Assembly: GCF_006715025.1 (NCBI RefSeq)
Contig: NZ_VFMK01000001.1
Coordinates: 744,001 to 808,000, forward strand
Direction of reading: 5' to 3'
Origin: Serratia fonticola
Lineage (GTDB): Bacteria > Pseudomonadota > Gammaproteobacteria > Enterobacterales > Enterobacteriaceae
Length of the DNA: 64,000 nucleotides
This document shows positions 35,349 through 44,468 of the stretch, piece by piece. Each line of letters opens with the position of its first letter. Position 1 is the first letter of the stretch. A program made the translations under genes and the position numbers. Below the pieces are notes generated by a model. The model searched no databases. It was not told the origin of the DNA and saw nothing but the letters and a program-made list of their open reading frames with translations.

Positions 35349-35441
35349 GTAATAAAGGATATTTTTTTATTCTTTTATTGCCGAGCGCCGCTCAGATAAA
35401 ACTGTTGGTCACAGCACAGAATTTTATCAACGGAGCGGATC

Positions 35442-36437
35442 ATGGCGAGCAAACTTTTCTCATTACGCAGTGCAGTATTGTTGGCTTTATCGCTCGGTGC
35501 GGCCAGTGCCCAGGCAGTGGACGTCACCGTGGCGTACCAGACCTCAGCCGAACCCGCCAAGGTGGCGCAGGCGGAAAACAGCTTTGCCAAACAGTCTGGC
35601 GCGACCGTTGACTGGCGCAAGTTCGATAGCGGCTCCAGCGTGTTGCGTGCGCTGGCCTCTGGCGACGTGCAGATTGGCAATATCGGCTCCAGCCCGCTGG
35701 CCGTGGCCGCCAGCCAGAAGCTCCCTATCGAAGTGTTCCTCATTGCCTCGCAGCTGGGCAGTTCCGAAGCGCTGGTGGTGAAAAATGACATTAAATCTCC
35801 CCAGGATCTGGTCGGTAAGCGTATTGCGGTACCGTTCATTTCCACCACTCACTACAGCCTGTTGGCCTCCCTGAAACACTGGGGCATCAAACCTGGCCAG
35901 GTGCAAATTCTCAACCTGCAACCGCCAGCCATTGCGGCGGCCTGGCAGCGAGGGGATATCGACGGGGCCTACGTATGGGCACCGGTGGTCAATGAACTCG
36001 CCAAACAAGGCAAGGTGCTGACCGACTCCGAGCAGGTTGGTCAATGGGGTTCGCCAACCCTGGACGTGTGGGTGGTACGTAAAGACTTTGCCGAACAGCA
36101 CCCGGAGGTGGTGACCGCCTTTGCCGCCAGCGCCCTGAAGGCGCAGAAGGCCTATCTGGCCCAGCCGGAGCAGTGGCTGAAAGACCCAAGCAACCTCAGC
36201 ACGCTGGCTCGCCTGAGCGGCGTGCCGCCAGAGCAGGTGCCGGAACTGGTGAAGGGTAACCGCTACCTGCCGGTCGCCGATCAGATCACTCAACTGGGCC
36301 AGCCGGTAGATAAAGCTATTCGTGATACCGCCGAGTTCCTCAAGCAACAAGGCAAGATACCGCAGGTGGACAGTGATTACAGCGCCTATGTGACCGACCG
36401 CTTTGTCAAACAGGTGCAGGCTGCGCCGCAGTCGTAA
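35442..36437 (+). CDS. tauA: Taurine ABC transporter, periplasmic binding protein
   Basis: TauA captures taurine in the periplasm. The 331-residue protein starts with a Sec signal peptide (MASKLFSLRSAVLLALSLGAASAQA) and continues VDVTVAYQTSAEPAKVAQAE. It has the aliphatic-sulfonate binding pattern SGDVQIGNIGSSPLAVAAS and GDIDGAYVWAPV. ATG 35442 gives the signal peptide and has CGGAG nearby. It heads tauABCD. In E. coli the operon is controlled by Cbl/CysB under sulfate starvation; I could not place such a site with confidence in the 93-bp gap. Confidence 0.93.
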   Translation: MASKLFSLRSAVLLALSLGAASAQAVDVTVAYQTSAEPAKVAQAENSFAKQSGATVDWRKFDSGSSVLRALASGDVQIGNIGSSPLAVAASQKLPIEVFLIASQLGSSEALVVKNDIKSPQDLVGKRIAVPFISTTHYSLLASLKHWGIKPGQVQILNLQPPAIAAAWQRGDIDGAYVWAPVVNELAKQGKVLTDSEQVGQWGSPTLDVWVVRKDFAEQHPEVVTAFAASALKAQKAYLAQPEQWLKDPSNLSTLARLSGVPPEQVPELVKGNRYLPVADQITQLGQPVDKAIRDTAEFLKQQGKIPQVDSDYSAYVTDRFVKQVQAAPQS

Positions 36438-36446
36438 GGGGCCATT

Positions 36447-37214
36447 ATGCTAAACGTTAACCATCTTTCCGCCGATTATCAGGGGCGTGCGGCGCTGCGC
36501 GATGTGTCGTTCCAGATAGCCGCCGGGCAGTTGGTGGTGGTGCTGGGCCCTTCTGGCTGCGGCAAGACCACGTTGCTGAACTTGATCGCCGGGTTTATTG
36601 CGCCAACGGCTGGCAGCATTACGTTGGATGATGTCCCCGTCAAAGGCCCGGGTGCCGAGCGGGGCGTTGTGTTCCAGCATGAAGGCTTACTGCCGTGGCG
36701 CAACGTGGTGGATAACGTGGAGTTTGGCTTGCAACTGGCCGGTGTGGCCAAGCCGGAACGGCGCAAGGTGGCGCAGCAGATGTTGCAGCACGTTGGGCTG
36801 ACTGGTTATGAACAACACTTCATCTGGCAGTTGTCTGGAGGGATGCGTCAGCGGGTGGGGATTGCTCGCGCTTTGGCAGCGGATCCTCGATTGTTGCTGC
36901 TGGATGAGCCTTTCGGGGCACTGGACGCATTCACTCGCGAGCAGATGCAAGAACTGTTGTTGAACATTTGGCGCGATACCGGCAAGCAGGTGCTGCTGAT
37001 CACCCATGACATCGAAGAAGCGGTATTCCTGGCCAGCGAGCTGTTACTGCTTTCTCCTGGCCCTGGGCAGGTGGTGGAGCGTTTATCGCTGAATTTTGGC
37101 CAACGCTATGCCACCGGTGAGGCTTGCCGCTCTATCAAGTCCGATCCTGAGTTTATCGCCCAGCGTGAATACGTGCTGGGCCGGGTGTTCCAACAGCGCG
37201 AGGCCTTGCTATGA
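36447..37214 (+). CDS. tauB: Taurine ABC transporter, ATPase
   Basis: The 255-residue ABC ATPase powers taurine uptake. Walker A GPSGCGKTT (about 33-41), signature LSGGMRQRVGIARAL (about 129-143), Walker B LLLLDEPFGALD and the switch His in LLITHDIEEA are all present. It starts 9 bp after tauA and overlaps tauC by 4 bp (ATGA). Confidence 0.94.
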   Translation: MLNVNHLSADYQGRAALRDVSFQIAAGQLVVVLGPSGCGKTTLLNLIAGFIAPTAGSITLDDVPVKGPGAERGVVFQHEGLLPWRNVVDNVEFGLQLAGVAKPERRKVAQQMLQHVGLTGYEQHFIWQLSGGMRQRVGIARALAADPRLLLLDEPFGALDAFTREQMQELLLNIWRDTGKQVLLITHDIEEAVFLASELLLLSPGPGQVVERLSLNFGQRYATGEACRSIKSDPEFIAQREYVLGRVFQQREALL

Positions 37215-38044
37215 GCCTGCATTCTGTTCTGAAAGCCACAGTACCGACAGCGGTGCGTCAATCTCGTTTCACGCTGCCGCGCAGCCTCAAGCTGAGCGCG
37301 GCAACCTTGCTGGTGCTGTTGGCGGTCTGGTGGGCAGTAACCGCCTTGCAGCTGATCAGCCCGTTATTTCTGCCCGCGCCGCAGCAGGTATTGCATCAAC
37401 TGGTCGTCATTGCCAGCCCGCAAGGCTTTATGGATGCCACGCTGTGGCAACATCTGGCCGCCAGTCTGGGCCGCATTCTGTTGGCATTGCTGGCCGCGGT
37501 GGTGATTGGTGTCCCGGTAGGCATAGCGATGGGATTGAGTGAGACAGTGCGTGGCATTCTTGATCCACTGATCGAAATTTATCGCCCGGTGCCGCCGTTG
37601 GCTTATCTGCCGCTGATGGTGATCTGGTTTGGCATTGGCGAAACTTCAAAAATCCTGCTGATTTACCTGGCGATTTTTGCCCCGGTGACGCTTTCGACCG
37701 TGGCAGGCGTACGCAATGTGGCGCAGGTGCGCATGCGTGCAGCGCAGGCTTTGGGGGCCAACCGCTGGCAACTGCTGCGCTTTGTGGTGTTGCCGAGTGC
37801 GTTGCCGGAAATCCTGACCGGTATCCGTATTGGTCTGGGTGTCGGTTGGTCCACGCTGGTGGCCGCCGAATTGATTGCCGCCACGCGCGGTCTGGGATTT
37901 ATGGTGCAGTCAGCCGGTGAGTTTCTGGCGACCGACGTGGTGATCGCCGGTATCAGCGTGATTGCGATAATCGCATTTGGTCTGGAGCTGGGGCTGCGTG
38001 CCTTGCAGCGCCGCTTGACCCCCTGGCATGGAGTACAGCAATGA
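37211..38044 (+). CDS. tauC: Taurine ABC transporter, permease
   Basis: The 277-residue inner-membrane permease has about six helices and the EAA-type loop RAAQALGANRWQLLRFVVLPSALPEILTG (about 177-205) that contacts the ATPase. It overlaps tauB and tauD by 4 bp each, forming a coupled transport unit. Confidence 0.94.
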   Translation: MSLHSVLKATVPTAVRQSRFTLPRSLKLSAATLLVLLAVWWAVTALQLISPLFLPAPQQVLHQLVVIASPQGFMDATLWQHLAASLGRILLALLAAVVIGVPVGIAMGLSETVRGILDPLIEIYRPVPPLAYLPLMVIWFGIGETSKILLIYLAIFAPVTLSTVAGVRNVAQVRMRAAQALGANRWQLLRFVVLPSALPEILTGIRIGLGVGWSTLVAAELIAATRGLGFMVQSAGEFLATDVVIAGISVIAIIAFGLELGLRALQRRLTPWHGVQQ

Positions 38045-38895
38045 ACGAACGTTTGGTGATTACCCCGTTGGGGCCTTATATCGGTGCGCTGGTGGAAAAC
38101 GTCAATCTGGCGCGGCCACTGGGCGACGGCCAGTTTGAACAGCTTTACCATGCGTTACTCAAGCATCAGGTGCTGTTCCTGCGCGATCAGCCTATCACGC
38201 CGCTACAACAGCGCGAGCTGGCAGGGCGCTTCGGCGATCTGCATATTCATCCGGTTTATCCACATGCTGCCGATGTGGAAGAGATTATTGTGCTGGATAC
38301 TCATGACGATAACCCGCCGGATAACGACAATTGGCATACCGATGTCACTTTCATTGAAAACCCGCCGTTGGGGGCGATTTTAGCCGCTAAACAGTTGCCG
38401 ACGACGGGGGGCGATACCCTCTGGGCCAGCGGAATTGCCGCTTATGAGGCGCTGTCCGAACCCTTTAAGCAGTTATTGGCTGGGCTACAGGCGGAGCATG
38501 ATTTCACCAAATCCTTCTCGGAATACAAGCATCGCGGCAGCGAAGAAGAACATCAGCGCTGGCAATTGGCCGTGCAGAAAAACCCACCGTTACTGCACCC
38601 GGTGATCCGCACTCATCCAGTCACAGGCAAGCAGGCGCTGTTCGTCAATGAAGGATTTACCACGCGGATTGTCGGGTTGGCTGCGAAGGAGAGTGATGCG
38701 CTATTGAACTTCCTGTTTGCGCATATCACCAAGCCGGAATTCCAGGTGCGCTGGCGTTGGCAGGCCAATGATATTGCGATTTGGGATAACCGCGTGACGC
38801 AGCATTACGCCAACGCGGATTACCTGCCGCAGCGGCGTATTATGCACCGCGCGACGATCTTGGGGGATAAGCCTTTTTATCGTGGCAGGGAGTAA
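38041..38895 (+). CDS. tauD: Taurine 2-oxoglutarate dioxygenase
   Basis: TauD uses Fe(II), O2 and 2-oxoglutarate to release sulfite from taurine. The 284-residue protein keeps the iron ligands His99 and Asp101 (NWHTDVTF), the second His in DNRVTQHYA (about residue 255), and the 2-oxoglutarate Arg in RIMHRATILGD. These positions match E. coli TauD. Together with TauABC it gives sulfur from taurine when sulfate is scarce. Confidence 0.95.
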   Translation: MNERLVITPLGPYIGALVENVNLARPLGDGQFEQLYHALLKHQVLFLRDQPITPLQQRELAGRFGDLHIHPVYPHAADVEEIIVLDTHDDNPPDNDNWHTDVTFIENPPLGAILAAKQLPTTGGDTLWASGIAAYEALSEPFKQLLAGLQAEHDFTKSFSEYKHRGSEEEHQRWQLAVQKNPPLLHPVIRTHPVTGKQALFVNEGFTTRIVGLAAKESDALLNFLFAHITKPEFQVRWRWQANDIAIWDNRVTQHYANADYLPQRRIMHRATILGDKPFYRGRE

Positions 38896-38941
38896 GAATG
38901 GCTGTGCGGAGCAACGTTATCTCGCAATCGCACAGTCATTC
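38896..38941. other. Inverted repeat between tauD and yheS
   Basis: GAATGGCTGTGCG and CGCACAGTCATTC pair with one mismatch around a 20-base loop, directly after the tauD stop. There is no T-run, so it is not a standard terminator. It may still separate the two convergent messages. Confidence 0.4.
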
Positions 38942-38955
38942 CTTGGTGAGGGGTA

Positions 38956-40875
38956 TTAATTCTCTGCTTCAAATGCTTGGGTCAGATTTTCCAGTTGTTC
39001 CTGAGCATCCAGCCAGGTCATTTCCGTTTCTTCCAGAGCCGATTTGGCCTGGCTCTGCTTTTGCAGGCATTCGGTGAGTTCGGCTTTACGGCTGATGTCG
39101 TACAGCGTTGAGTCCGCCAGTTTCTCTTCTATCACGGCTAACTCAGCGCCCAACTTGTCCATCTGCTGCTCCAGCTTGGTGATTTGTTTGCGCAATGGCT
39201 GGGTTTGCGTACGGAACTCGGCTTCGCGGCGTTTTTGGTCTTTACGTGCCTGCGCGCTGTTGCCGTTATCCTGCTTCGGTGCAGCATCTTGCTGTGCCTG
39301 CTGTTTTTGCAAGTCGCTCAGCCACTGCTGGTAATCGTCCAGATCGCCTTCAAATGGCTCCACTTGGCCATCATGCACCAGATACAGATCGTCAGTGGTG
39401 GAACGTAACAGGTGGCGATCGTGCGAAACGACCACCAAGGCGCCTTCGAAGTCGATCAGCGCTTCGGTCAACGCCTGACGCATATCCAGATCCAGGTGGT
39501 TGGTCGGTTCATCAAGCAGCAGCAGGTTGGGACGCTGCCAGACGATCAACGCCAATACCAGCCGTGCTTTCTCTCCACCGGAAAAACGTTCGGTGACTTC
39601 GGTGACTTTATCGCCCTGGAAGCCGAAGCCGCCAAGATAATCGCGCAGCTGCTGTTCCAGTACGCGGGGCGCGATGCGGCTTAGATGCTGCAATGGCGAT
39701 TCATCGGCGCGCAGGAATTCCAACTGATGCTGAGCGAAATATCCCAGCTTGATGCCTTTCGCCAGACCAATTTCGCCGCTCAAGGGCTCCAGCGTTCCGG
39801 CCAGCATTTTGATCAGCGTTGACTTACCGGCCCCGTTCCGACCCAGCAAGCCAATACGTGAACCGGGCACCAGGTTGAGTTTGATCGACTGCAGGATCAC
39901 TTTGTCACCATAGCCTGCGCTGACCTTCTCCATCCGTAGCAGTGGGTTTGGCAGGCTTTCCGGTTCGCGGAAGCTGAAGCTGAACGGGTTATCGACGTGT
40001 GCCGGGGCGATCAGTTCCATGCGTTCCAGCATCTTGATACGGCTCTGTGCCTGTTTGGCTTTGGTCGCCTTGGCGCGGAAGCGATCAATGTAGCTTTGCA
40101 GGTGTGCGACTTTTTCCTGTTGACTCTGATAGAGCGATTGCTGTTGTGCCAGTTTGGTTACCCGCTGGCGTTCGAACGACGAATAGTTACCGGTGTATTC
40201 GTTGATAGTCTGATTTTCAATATGCAGAATTTTATCGACGATAGGATCGAGGAAATCGCGGTCATGTGAAATCAGTACCAAAGTGCCTGGGTAGCTTTTC
40301 AGCCAGCGTTCCAGCCAGATTACCGCATCCAGATCCAGGTGGTTCGTGGGTTCGTCCAGCAACAGCAAATCGGAGCGGCAAACCAGCGCCTGTGCCAGGT
40401 TGAGGCGCATACGCCAACCCCCCGAGAAAGCGCGGACCGGGCTTTGTAACTGCTCGTTAGAAAAGCCTAAACCGTGCAGCAGGCTGGCTGCGCGGGAGCG
40501 TATCGTCCAGGCATCCAGGGCATCGAGCTTGCCGTGCAGTGTGGCGATAGCGTGACCATCGTTATTGTCGTTTGCCACCTGTAATTCGGCTTCGAGCTGG
40601 CGAAATTCTCGATCGCCATCGATAACATACTCAATGGCGGGCACATCCAGTGCCGGTGTTTCCTGATTGACCCAGGCCAGTGCCCAGTTGCCAGGGAAGG
40701 TGTAGCTGCCGCCGTCTGCGGCGATCTCACCCTTCAACAGCGCCAACAGTGTGGATTTGCCACAGCCGTTTTTACCCACCAGGCCGACCTTCTGACCTGG
40801 ATTAACCGTCGCCGTGGCGTTGTCCAACAGGACGCGGGTGCCGCGTCGGATTTGTAGCGAGGAGAAAACAATCAT
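38956..40875 (-). CDS. yheS: ABC-F family ATPase YheS
   Basis: A 639-residue cytoplasmic ABC-F protein with two ATPase domains and no membrane segments. Domain 1 has GKNGCGKST (about 35) and FSGGWRMRLNLAQAL; domain 2 has GRNGAGKST (about 345) and FSGGEKARLVLALI. Between them is the Arm/P-site linker region (IDRFRAKATKAKQAQSRIKMLE). A Lys/Gln-rich coiled coil forms the C-terminus. ABC-F proteins act at the ribosome; the exact role of YheS is not settled. It is divergent from kefG as in E. coli. Confidence 0.94.
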   Translation of the reverse strand: MIVFSSLQIRRGTRVLLDNATATVNPGQKVGLVGKNGCGKSTLLALLKGEIAADGGSYTFPGNWALAWVNQETPALDVPAIEYVIDGDREFRQLEAELQVANDNNDGHAIATLHGKLDALDAWTIRSRAASLLHGLGFSNEQLQSPVRAFSGGWRMRLNLAQALVCRSDLLLLDEPTNHLDLDAVIWLERWLKSYPGTLVLISHDRDFLDPIVDKILHIENQTINEYTGNYSSFERQRVTKLAQQQSLYQSQQEKVAHLQSYIDRFRAKATKAKQAQSRIKMLERMELIAPAHVDNPFSFSFREPESLPNPLLRMEKVSAGYGDKVILQSIKLNLVPGSRIGLLGRNGAGKSTLIKMLAGTLEPLSGEIGLAKGIKLGYFAQHQLEFLRADESPLQHLSRIAPRVLEQQLRDYLGGFGFQGDKVTEVTERFSGGEKARLVLALIVWQRPNLLLLDEPTNHLDLDMRQALTEALIDFEGALVVVSHDRHLLRSTTDDLYLVHDGQVEPFEGDLDDYQQWLSDLQKQQAQQDAAPKQDNGNSAQARKDQKRREAEFRTQTQPLRKQITKLEQQMDKLGAELAVIEEKLADSTLYDISRKAELTECLQKQSQAKSALEETEMTWLDAQEQLENLTQAFEAEN

Positions 40876-40946
40876 AAAGCGCCGTATGTTCAGAGTATGT
40901 TAAATTGAATTAAGTTTACGTTAACAGGATTTGTACACCCTATGAA

Positions 40947-40966
40947 TTTCAAGCGGTAGCTTGAAA
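40947..40966. repeat. Palindrome in the yheS-kefG gap, possible repeat remnant
   Basis: TTTCAAGC-GGTA-GCTTGAAA is a perfect 8-bp hairpin within ACACCCTATGAATTTCAAG. Its context resembles the ends of TATACCC-type intergenic repeats seen near 4940 and 43710. Confidence 0.35.
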
Positions 40967-41050
40967 GGCGACGGGTAACGCTGTCCTATTATTGGTCTTT
41001 GCGTTGCATGGTAACGGAAATCCGCCACCCTGACGACGCTTTGGAGGGGA

Positions 41051-41608
41051 ATGATGTCGCAGCCGCCAAAGGTTTTGCTGCTGTATGCCCATCCGGAATC
41101 CCAGGACTCGGTGGCAAACCGGGTTTTGTTACGACCGGCACAGCAGTTGGAAAATGTCACCGTGCACGATTTATACGCGCACTATCCTGACTTTTTTATT
41201 GATATCCACCATGAACAACAGCTGCTGCGCGATCATCAGGTTATTGTTTTTCAACATCCTCTCTATACCTACAGTTGTCCGGCCTTGCTGAAAGAATGGC
41301 TGGATCGCGTGTTGTCCCGCGGGTTTGCCAGCGGAGTTGGCGGTAATGCATTGGCAGGGAAATACTGGCGTTCGGTGATCACCACCGGAGAACCGGAAGG
41401 CGCTTACCGCACCGGAGGATATAACCGTTATCCCATAGAGGATATTCTGCGCCCTTTTGAGCTGACCGCCGCCATGTGCCATATGCACTGGCTGACGCCG
41501 ATAATCGTTTACTGGGCGCGCCGTCAACGGCCAGAAGTGCTGATCAGCCATGCCAGCGCTTATGGTGACTGGCTGCATAACCCATTGCCGCATACAGGGA
41601 GGCTGTGA
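41051..41608 (+). CDS. kefG: KefG, ancillary quinone-oxidoreductase-like subunit of KefB
   Basis: KefG is the flavodoxin-fold partner needed for full activity of the glutathione-gated K+ efflux system KefB. The 185-residue protein matches E. coli KefG: LLLYAHPESQDSVANRVL, FQHPLYTYSCPALLKEWLDRVLSRGFA and GKYWRSVITTGEPE. Two ATGs (41051 and 41054) follow GGAGGGG; the MM start is kept by analogy. Its stop overlaps the kefB start (TGATG). Confidence 0.95.
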   Translation: MMSQPPKVLLLYAHPESQDSVANRVLLRPAQQLENVTVHDLYAHYPDFFIDIHHEQQLLRDHQVIVFQHPLYTYSCPALLKEWLDRVLSRGFASGVGGNALAGKYWRSVITTGEPEGAYRTGGYNRYPIEDILRPFELTAAMCHMHWLTPIIVYWARRQRPEVLISHASAYGDWLHNPLPHTGRL

Positions 41609-43416
41609 TGGAAGGTTCAGCATTACTGACGGCCATCTTGTTGTTCCTGTTTGCTGCCGTGGTGACGGTGCCCATTGCGCGCCGTCTGGGGATTGGGGCC
41701 GTTCTTGGTTATCTGATTGCCGGCATCGCCATCGGCCCTTGGGGGCTGGGATTCATCCGCGATGTGGAAGAGATCCTGCACTTCTCCGAGTTGGGTGTGG
41801 TGTTCCTGATGTTTATTATCGGGCTTGAACTGAACCCGGCCAAGCTGTGGGAACTGCGTCGTTCGATCTTTGGTGTGGGTGCCGGGCAGGTGTTGGTCAC
41901 TGCGGCTGTATTGGGCGCACTGCTGTATTTCAGCCACTTTGCCTGGCAGGCGGCGGTGATTGGCGGTATTGGTCTGGCCATGTCGTCAACGGCCATGGCG
42001 CTGCAACTGATGCGTGAAAAGGGTATGAACCGTAATGAAGGAGGGCAGCTCGGTTTCTCGGTGCTGCTGTTCCAGGATATGGCGGTGATCCCGGCGTTGG
42101 CGCTAATCCCGATTTTAGCCGGAGGCGGGAGCTCCAGCGATGATTGGGCAAAAATCGCCATGAAGGTGGCGGCATTCGGCGGCATGCTGATCGGTGGTCG
42201 CTTCCTGCTGCGGCCCTTGTTCCGCTATATCGCCTCTTCTGGCGTGCGTGAAATCTTTACGGCAGCGGCGTTGCTGGTGGTGTTAGGCGCCGCGCTGTTT
42301 ATGGATGCCCTGGGTCTGTCGATGGCGTTGGGGACCTTTATCGCCGGGGTGCTGCTGGCGGAAAGCGAGTATCGCCATGAGCTGGAAATCGCCATTGAGC
42401 CTTTTAAAGGGTTGCTGCTTGGATTGTTCTTTATCTCGGTAGGTATGGCGCTGAATATGGGCGTGCTTTATACCCACCTGATTGAAGTGTTGATTGGCGT
42501 GCTGATCCTGGTTGCAGTCAAGTCTGCGGTGCTGTACGCGCTGGCACGGATCTTTGGCCTGCGGCACTCGGTTCGCCTGCAGTTTTCTGGCGTATTGAGC
42601 CAGGGCGGTGAGTTTGCCTTCGTACTGTTCTCTGCTGCTTCGACACAACATGTGTTGGATTCAGAGCAACTGGCACTGTTGTTGGTGGTGGTGACGCTCT
42701 CAATGATGACCACGCCGCTGCTGATGCAAATTATCGATCGCATTTTGGCGCGCCGCTACAACGCCAAGGGCGATGATGAAGAAGCACCTTATGTCGAAGA
42801 TGACGATCCGCAAGTGATTATCGTCGGTTTTGGCCGTTTTGGGCAGGTGATAGGGCGTTTGCTGATGGCAAACAAGATGCGTATCACCGTACTCGAGCGC
42901 GATGTCAGCGCGGTGGGAGTACTGCGCCGCTATGGCTATAAGGTCTACTATGGGGATGCCACCGAGCTGGAATTGCTGCGGGCAGCTGGCGCGGAGAAGG
43001 CTAAATCCATTGTCATTACCTGCAACGAGCCAGAAGATACGATGGCTATTGTACATCTGTGCCAACAGCATTTCCCTGACCTGTCCATTTTGGCGCGCGC
43101 CAGGGGCCGTGTGGAGGCGCATGAACTGCTGCAGGCCGGGGTCAAACAGTTTAGTCGGGAAACCTTCTCGAGTGCTTTGGAACTGGGGCGTAAAGCGTTG
43201 ATGGAACTGGGGATGCATCCTCACCAGGCTTATCGCGCCCAGCAGCATTTCCGCCGCTTGGATATGCGTATGCTGCGTGAACTTATGCCACCACATCAGG
43301 GTGACGTGGCGCAGATTTCCCGCGTCAAAGAGGCCCGGCGTGAACTGGAAGAACTTTTCCACCGCGAAATGCAAAAAGAAAAACGGCAGTTCGACGGTTG
43401 GGATGAATACGAATAG
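41608..43416 (+). CDS. kefB: Glutathione-regulated K+/H+ antiporter KefB
   Basis: KefB acidifies the cytoplasm by K+ efflux when electrophiles form glutathione adducts. The 602-residue protein has a CPA2 exchanger domain with about 12 helices (GIGAVLGYLIAGIAIGPWG, GLAMSSTAMALQLM, GLSMALGTFIAGVLLAESEYRHELE) and a cytoplasmic RCK_N domain (VIIVGFGRFGQVIGRLL, about 395-411). A charged tail follows. The start is ATG 41608 (MEGSALL); a GTG one codon earlier is within the kefG stop. Coupled with kefG. Confidence 0.96.
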   Translation: MEGSALLTAILLFLFAAVVTVPIARRLGIGAVLGYLIAGIAIGPWGLGFIRDVEEILHFSELGVVFLMFIIGLELNPAKLWELRRSIFGVGAGQVLVTAAVLGALLYFSHFAWQAAVIGGIGLAMSSTAMALQLMREKGMNRNEGGQLGFSVLLFQDMAVIPALALIPILAGGGSSSDDWAKIAMKVAAFGGMLIGGRFLLRPLFRYIASSGVREIFTAAALLVVLGAALFMDALGLSMALGTFIAGVLLAESEYRHELEIAIEPFKGLLLGLFFISVGMALNMGVLYTHLIEVLIGVLILVAVKSAVLYALARIFGLRHSVRLQFSGVLSQGGEFAFVLFSAASTQHVLDSEQLALLLVVVTLSMMTTPLLMQIIDRILARRYNAKGDDEEAPYVEDDDPQVIIVGFGRFGQVIGRLLMANKMRITVLERDVSAVGVLRRYGYKVYYGDATELELLRAAGAEKAKSIVITCNEPEDTMAIVHLCQQHFPDLSILARARGRVEAHELLQAGVKQFSRETFSSALELGRKALMELGMHPHQAYRAQQHFRRLDMRMLRELMPPHQGDVAQISRVKEARRELEELFHREMQKEKRQFDGWDEYE

Positions 43417-43430
43417 TGGGAGCAAAAAGC

Positions 43431-43634
43431 ATGTCTGCAACACGTAAAAGATTTATCGCCGGGGCGGTTTGCCCGAGCTGTAACCTTATGGATACGCTGG
43501 CAGTTTGGCGTGAAGATCAGGTCGAAGTGGTGGAGTGCGTCAAGTGTGGCCACCATCAGCGCCAGACCGAACAGCAAGTGGAAAAACACGTTCGTCCGCA
43601 AGAACAGGTGATCGGTATTTTCCATCCGGAGTAG
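43431..43634 (+). CDS. yheV: Small zinc-ribbon-like protein YheV
   Basis: A 67-residue protein of unknown function with two Cys pairs, CPSC (about 14-17) and CVKCGHH (about 36-42), which suggests a zinc ribbon. It ends IGIFHPE as in enterobacterial YheV. ATG 43431 is preceded by GGGAG. It lies 14 bp after kefB and is probably in the same message. Confidence 0.9.
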   Translation: MSATRKRFIAGAVCPSCNLMDTLAVWREDQVEVVECVKCGHHQRQTEQQVEKHVRPQEQVIGIFHPE

Positions 43635-43709
43635 CGTTATCCTCCGTGATTTTTTATGCTGGAGGGTACAGCGGTGCAGATTTCCGATACAATCTCCACC
43701 GATTTAATT

Positions 43710-43812
43710 TATACCCAAAGTACTTGGCGTTGTTGGTGGGGGGAAGTGTGTCGTCCCCAAAGGCATCGATGGCTATGTGAATCGTAGTCAACAAGCCCCT
43801 GCTGCTTCAAGT
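43710..43812. repeat. Possible decayed dispersed repeat before slyD
   Basis: The stretch starts TATACCCAAAGTACTTGGCG and ends near GCTTCAAG, about 100 bp, like the element at 4940-5040. It contains no open frame worth calling. The slyD promoter must be in or next to it. Confidence 0.28.
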
Positions 43813-43841
43813 AAGAAGGGTTTCCAACGGTAGGAGATATC

Positions 43842-44423
43842 ATGAAAGTAGCAAAAGACTTGGTGGTCAGCCTGGCTTACCAAGTACGTACAGAAGACGG
43901 TGTTTTGGTTGATGAGTCTCCGGTGAGTGCACCGTTGGACTATCTGCACGGGCATGGTTCTCTGATCGCAGGTCTGGAAAAAGCACTCGAAGGTCACGAT
44001 GCGGGTGATCGCTTTGACGTTCACGTTGGCGCTAACGAAGCTTACGGCAACTATGACGAAAACCTGGTGCAGCGCGTACCAAAAGACGTCTTTATGGGCG
44101 TTGACGAGCTGCAGGTAGGTATGCGCTTCCTGGCTGATACCGATCAGGGGCCGGTTCCGGTTGAGATCACCGAAGTTGACGGCGACCACGTGGTGGTTGA
44201 CGGCAACCACATGCTGGCTGGCCAGAACCTGAACTTCCACGTAGAAGTGGTTGCGATCCGTGAAGCAACGGAAGAAGAACTGGCCCACGGGCACGTACAT
44301 GGTGAGCATGATCACCACCATGAACACGGTGACGGTTGCTGCGGCGGTCATGGTCACGACCACGACCATGACCACGGTAAGAAAGGCGGTTGTGGTGGCA
44401 ACGGCGGTTGCGGCTGCCATTAA
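43842..44423 (+). CDS. slyD: FKBP-type peptidyl-prolyl isomerase and metallochaperone SlyD
   Basis: SlyD is a cytoplasmic foldase that also delivers nickel, for example to hydrogenase. The 193-residue protein has the FKBP core (about 1-70 and 130-150), the inserted IF domain (about 75-130, NEAYGNYDENLVQRVPKDVF) and a long His/Cys-rich metal-binding tail (from about 150; HDHHHEHGDGCCGG). It matches E. coli SlyD in layout. It converges on slyX across a shared terminator. Confidence 0.96.
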   Translation: MKVAKDLVVSLAYQVRTEDGVLVDESPVSAPLDYLHGHGSLIAGLEKALEGHDAGDRFDVHVGANEAYGNYDENLVQRVPKDVFMGVDELQVGMRFLADTDQGPVPVEITEVDGDHVVVDGNHMLAGQNLNFHVEVVAIREATEEELAHGHVHGEHDHHHEHGDGCCGGHGHDHDHDHGKKGGCGGNGGCGCH

Positions 44424-44441
44424 TCCTGGTGCCGTTACTGC

Positions 44442-44468
44442 AAAAAGGTCGCTTCGGCGGCCTTTTTT
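44442..44468. terminator. Bidirectional terminator between slyD and slyX
   Basis: AAAAAGGTCGC-TTCG-GCGGCCTTTTTT pairs with a TTCG tetraloop, A-run on the left and T-run on the right, so it can end both convergent messages. Confidence 0.88.

Noticed and set aside
35544..36350. 268-codon open frame antisense to tauA
   Set aside because: tauA is complete with a signal peptide and clear family match; the antisense product has a His/Gly/Arg-rich composition typical of shadow frames.
42700..43443. 247-codon open frame antisense to kefB
   Set aside because: It lies fully over the conserved RCK domain of kefB and shows no recognisable domain.
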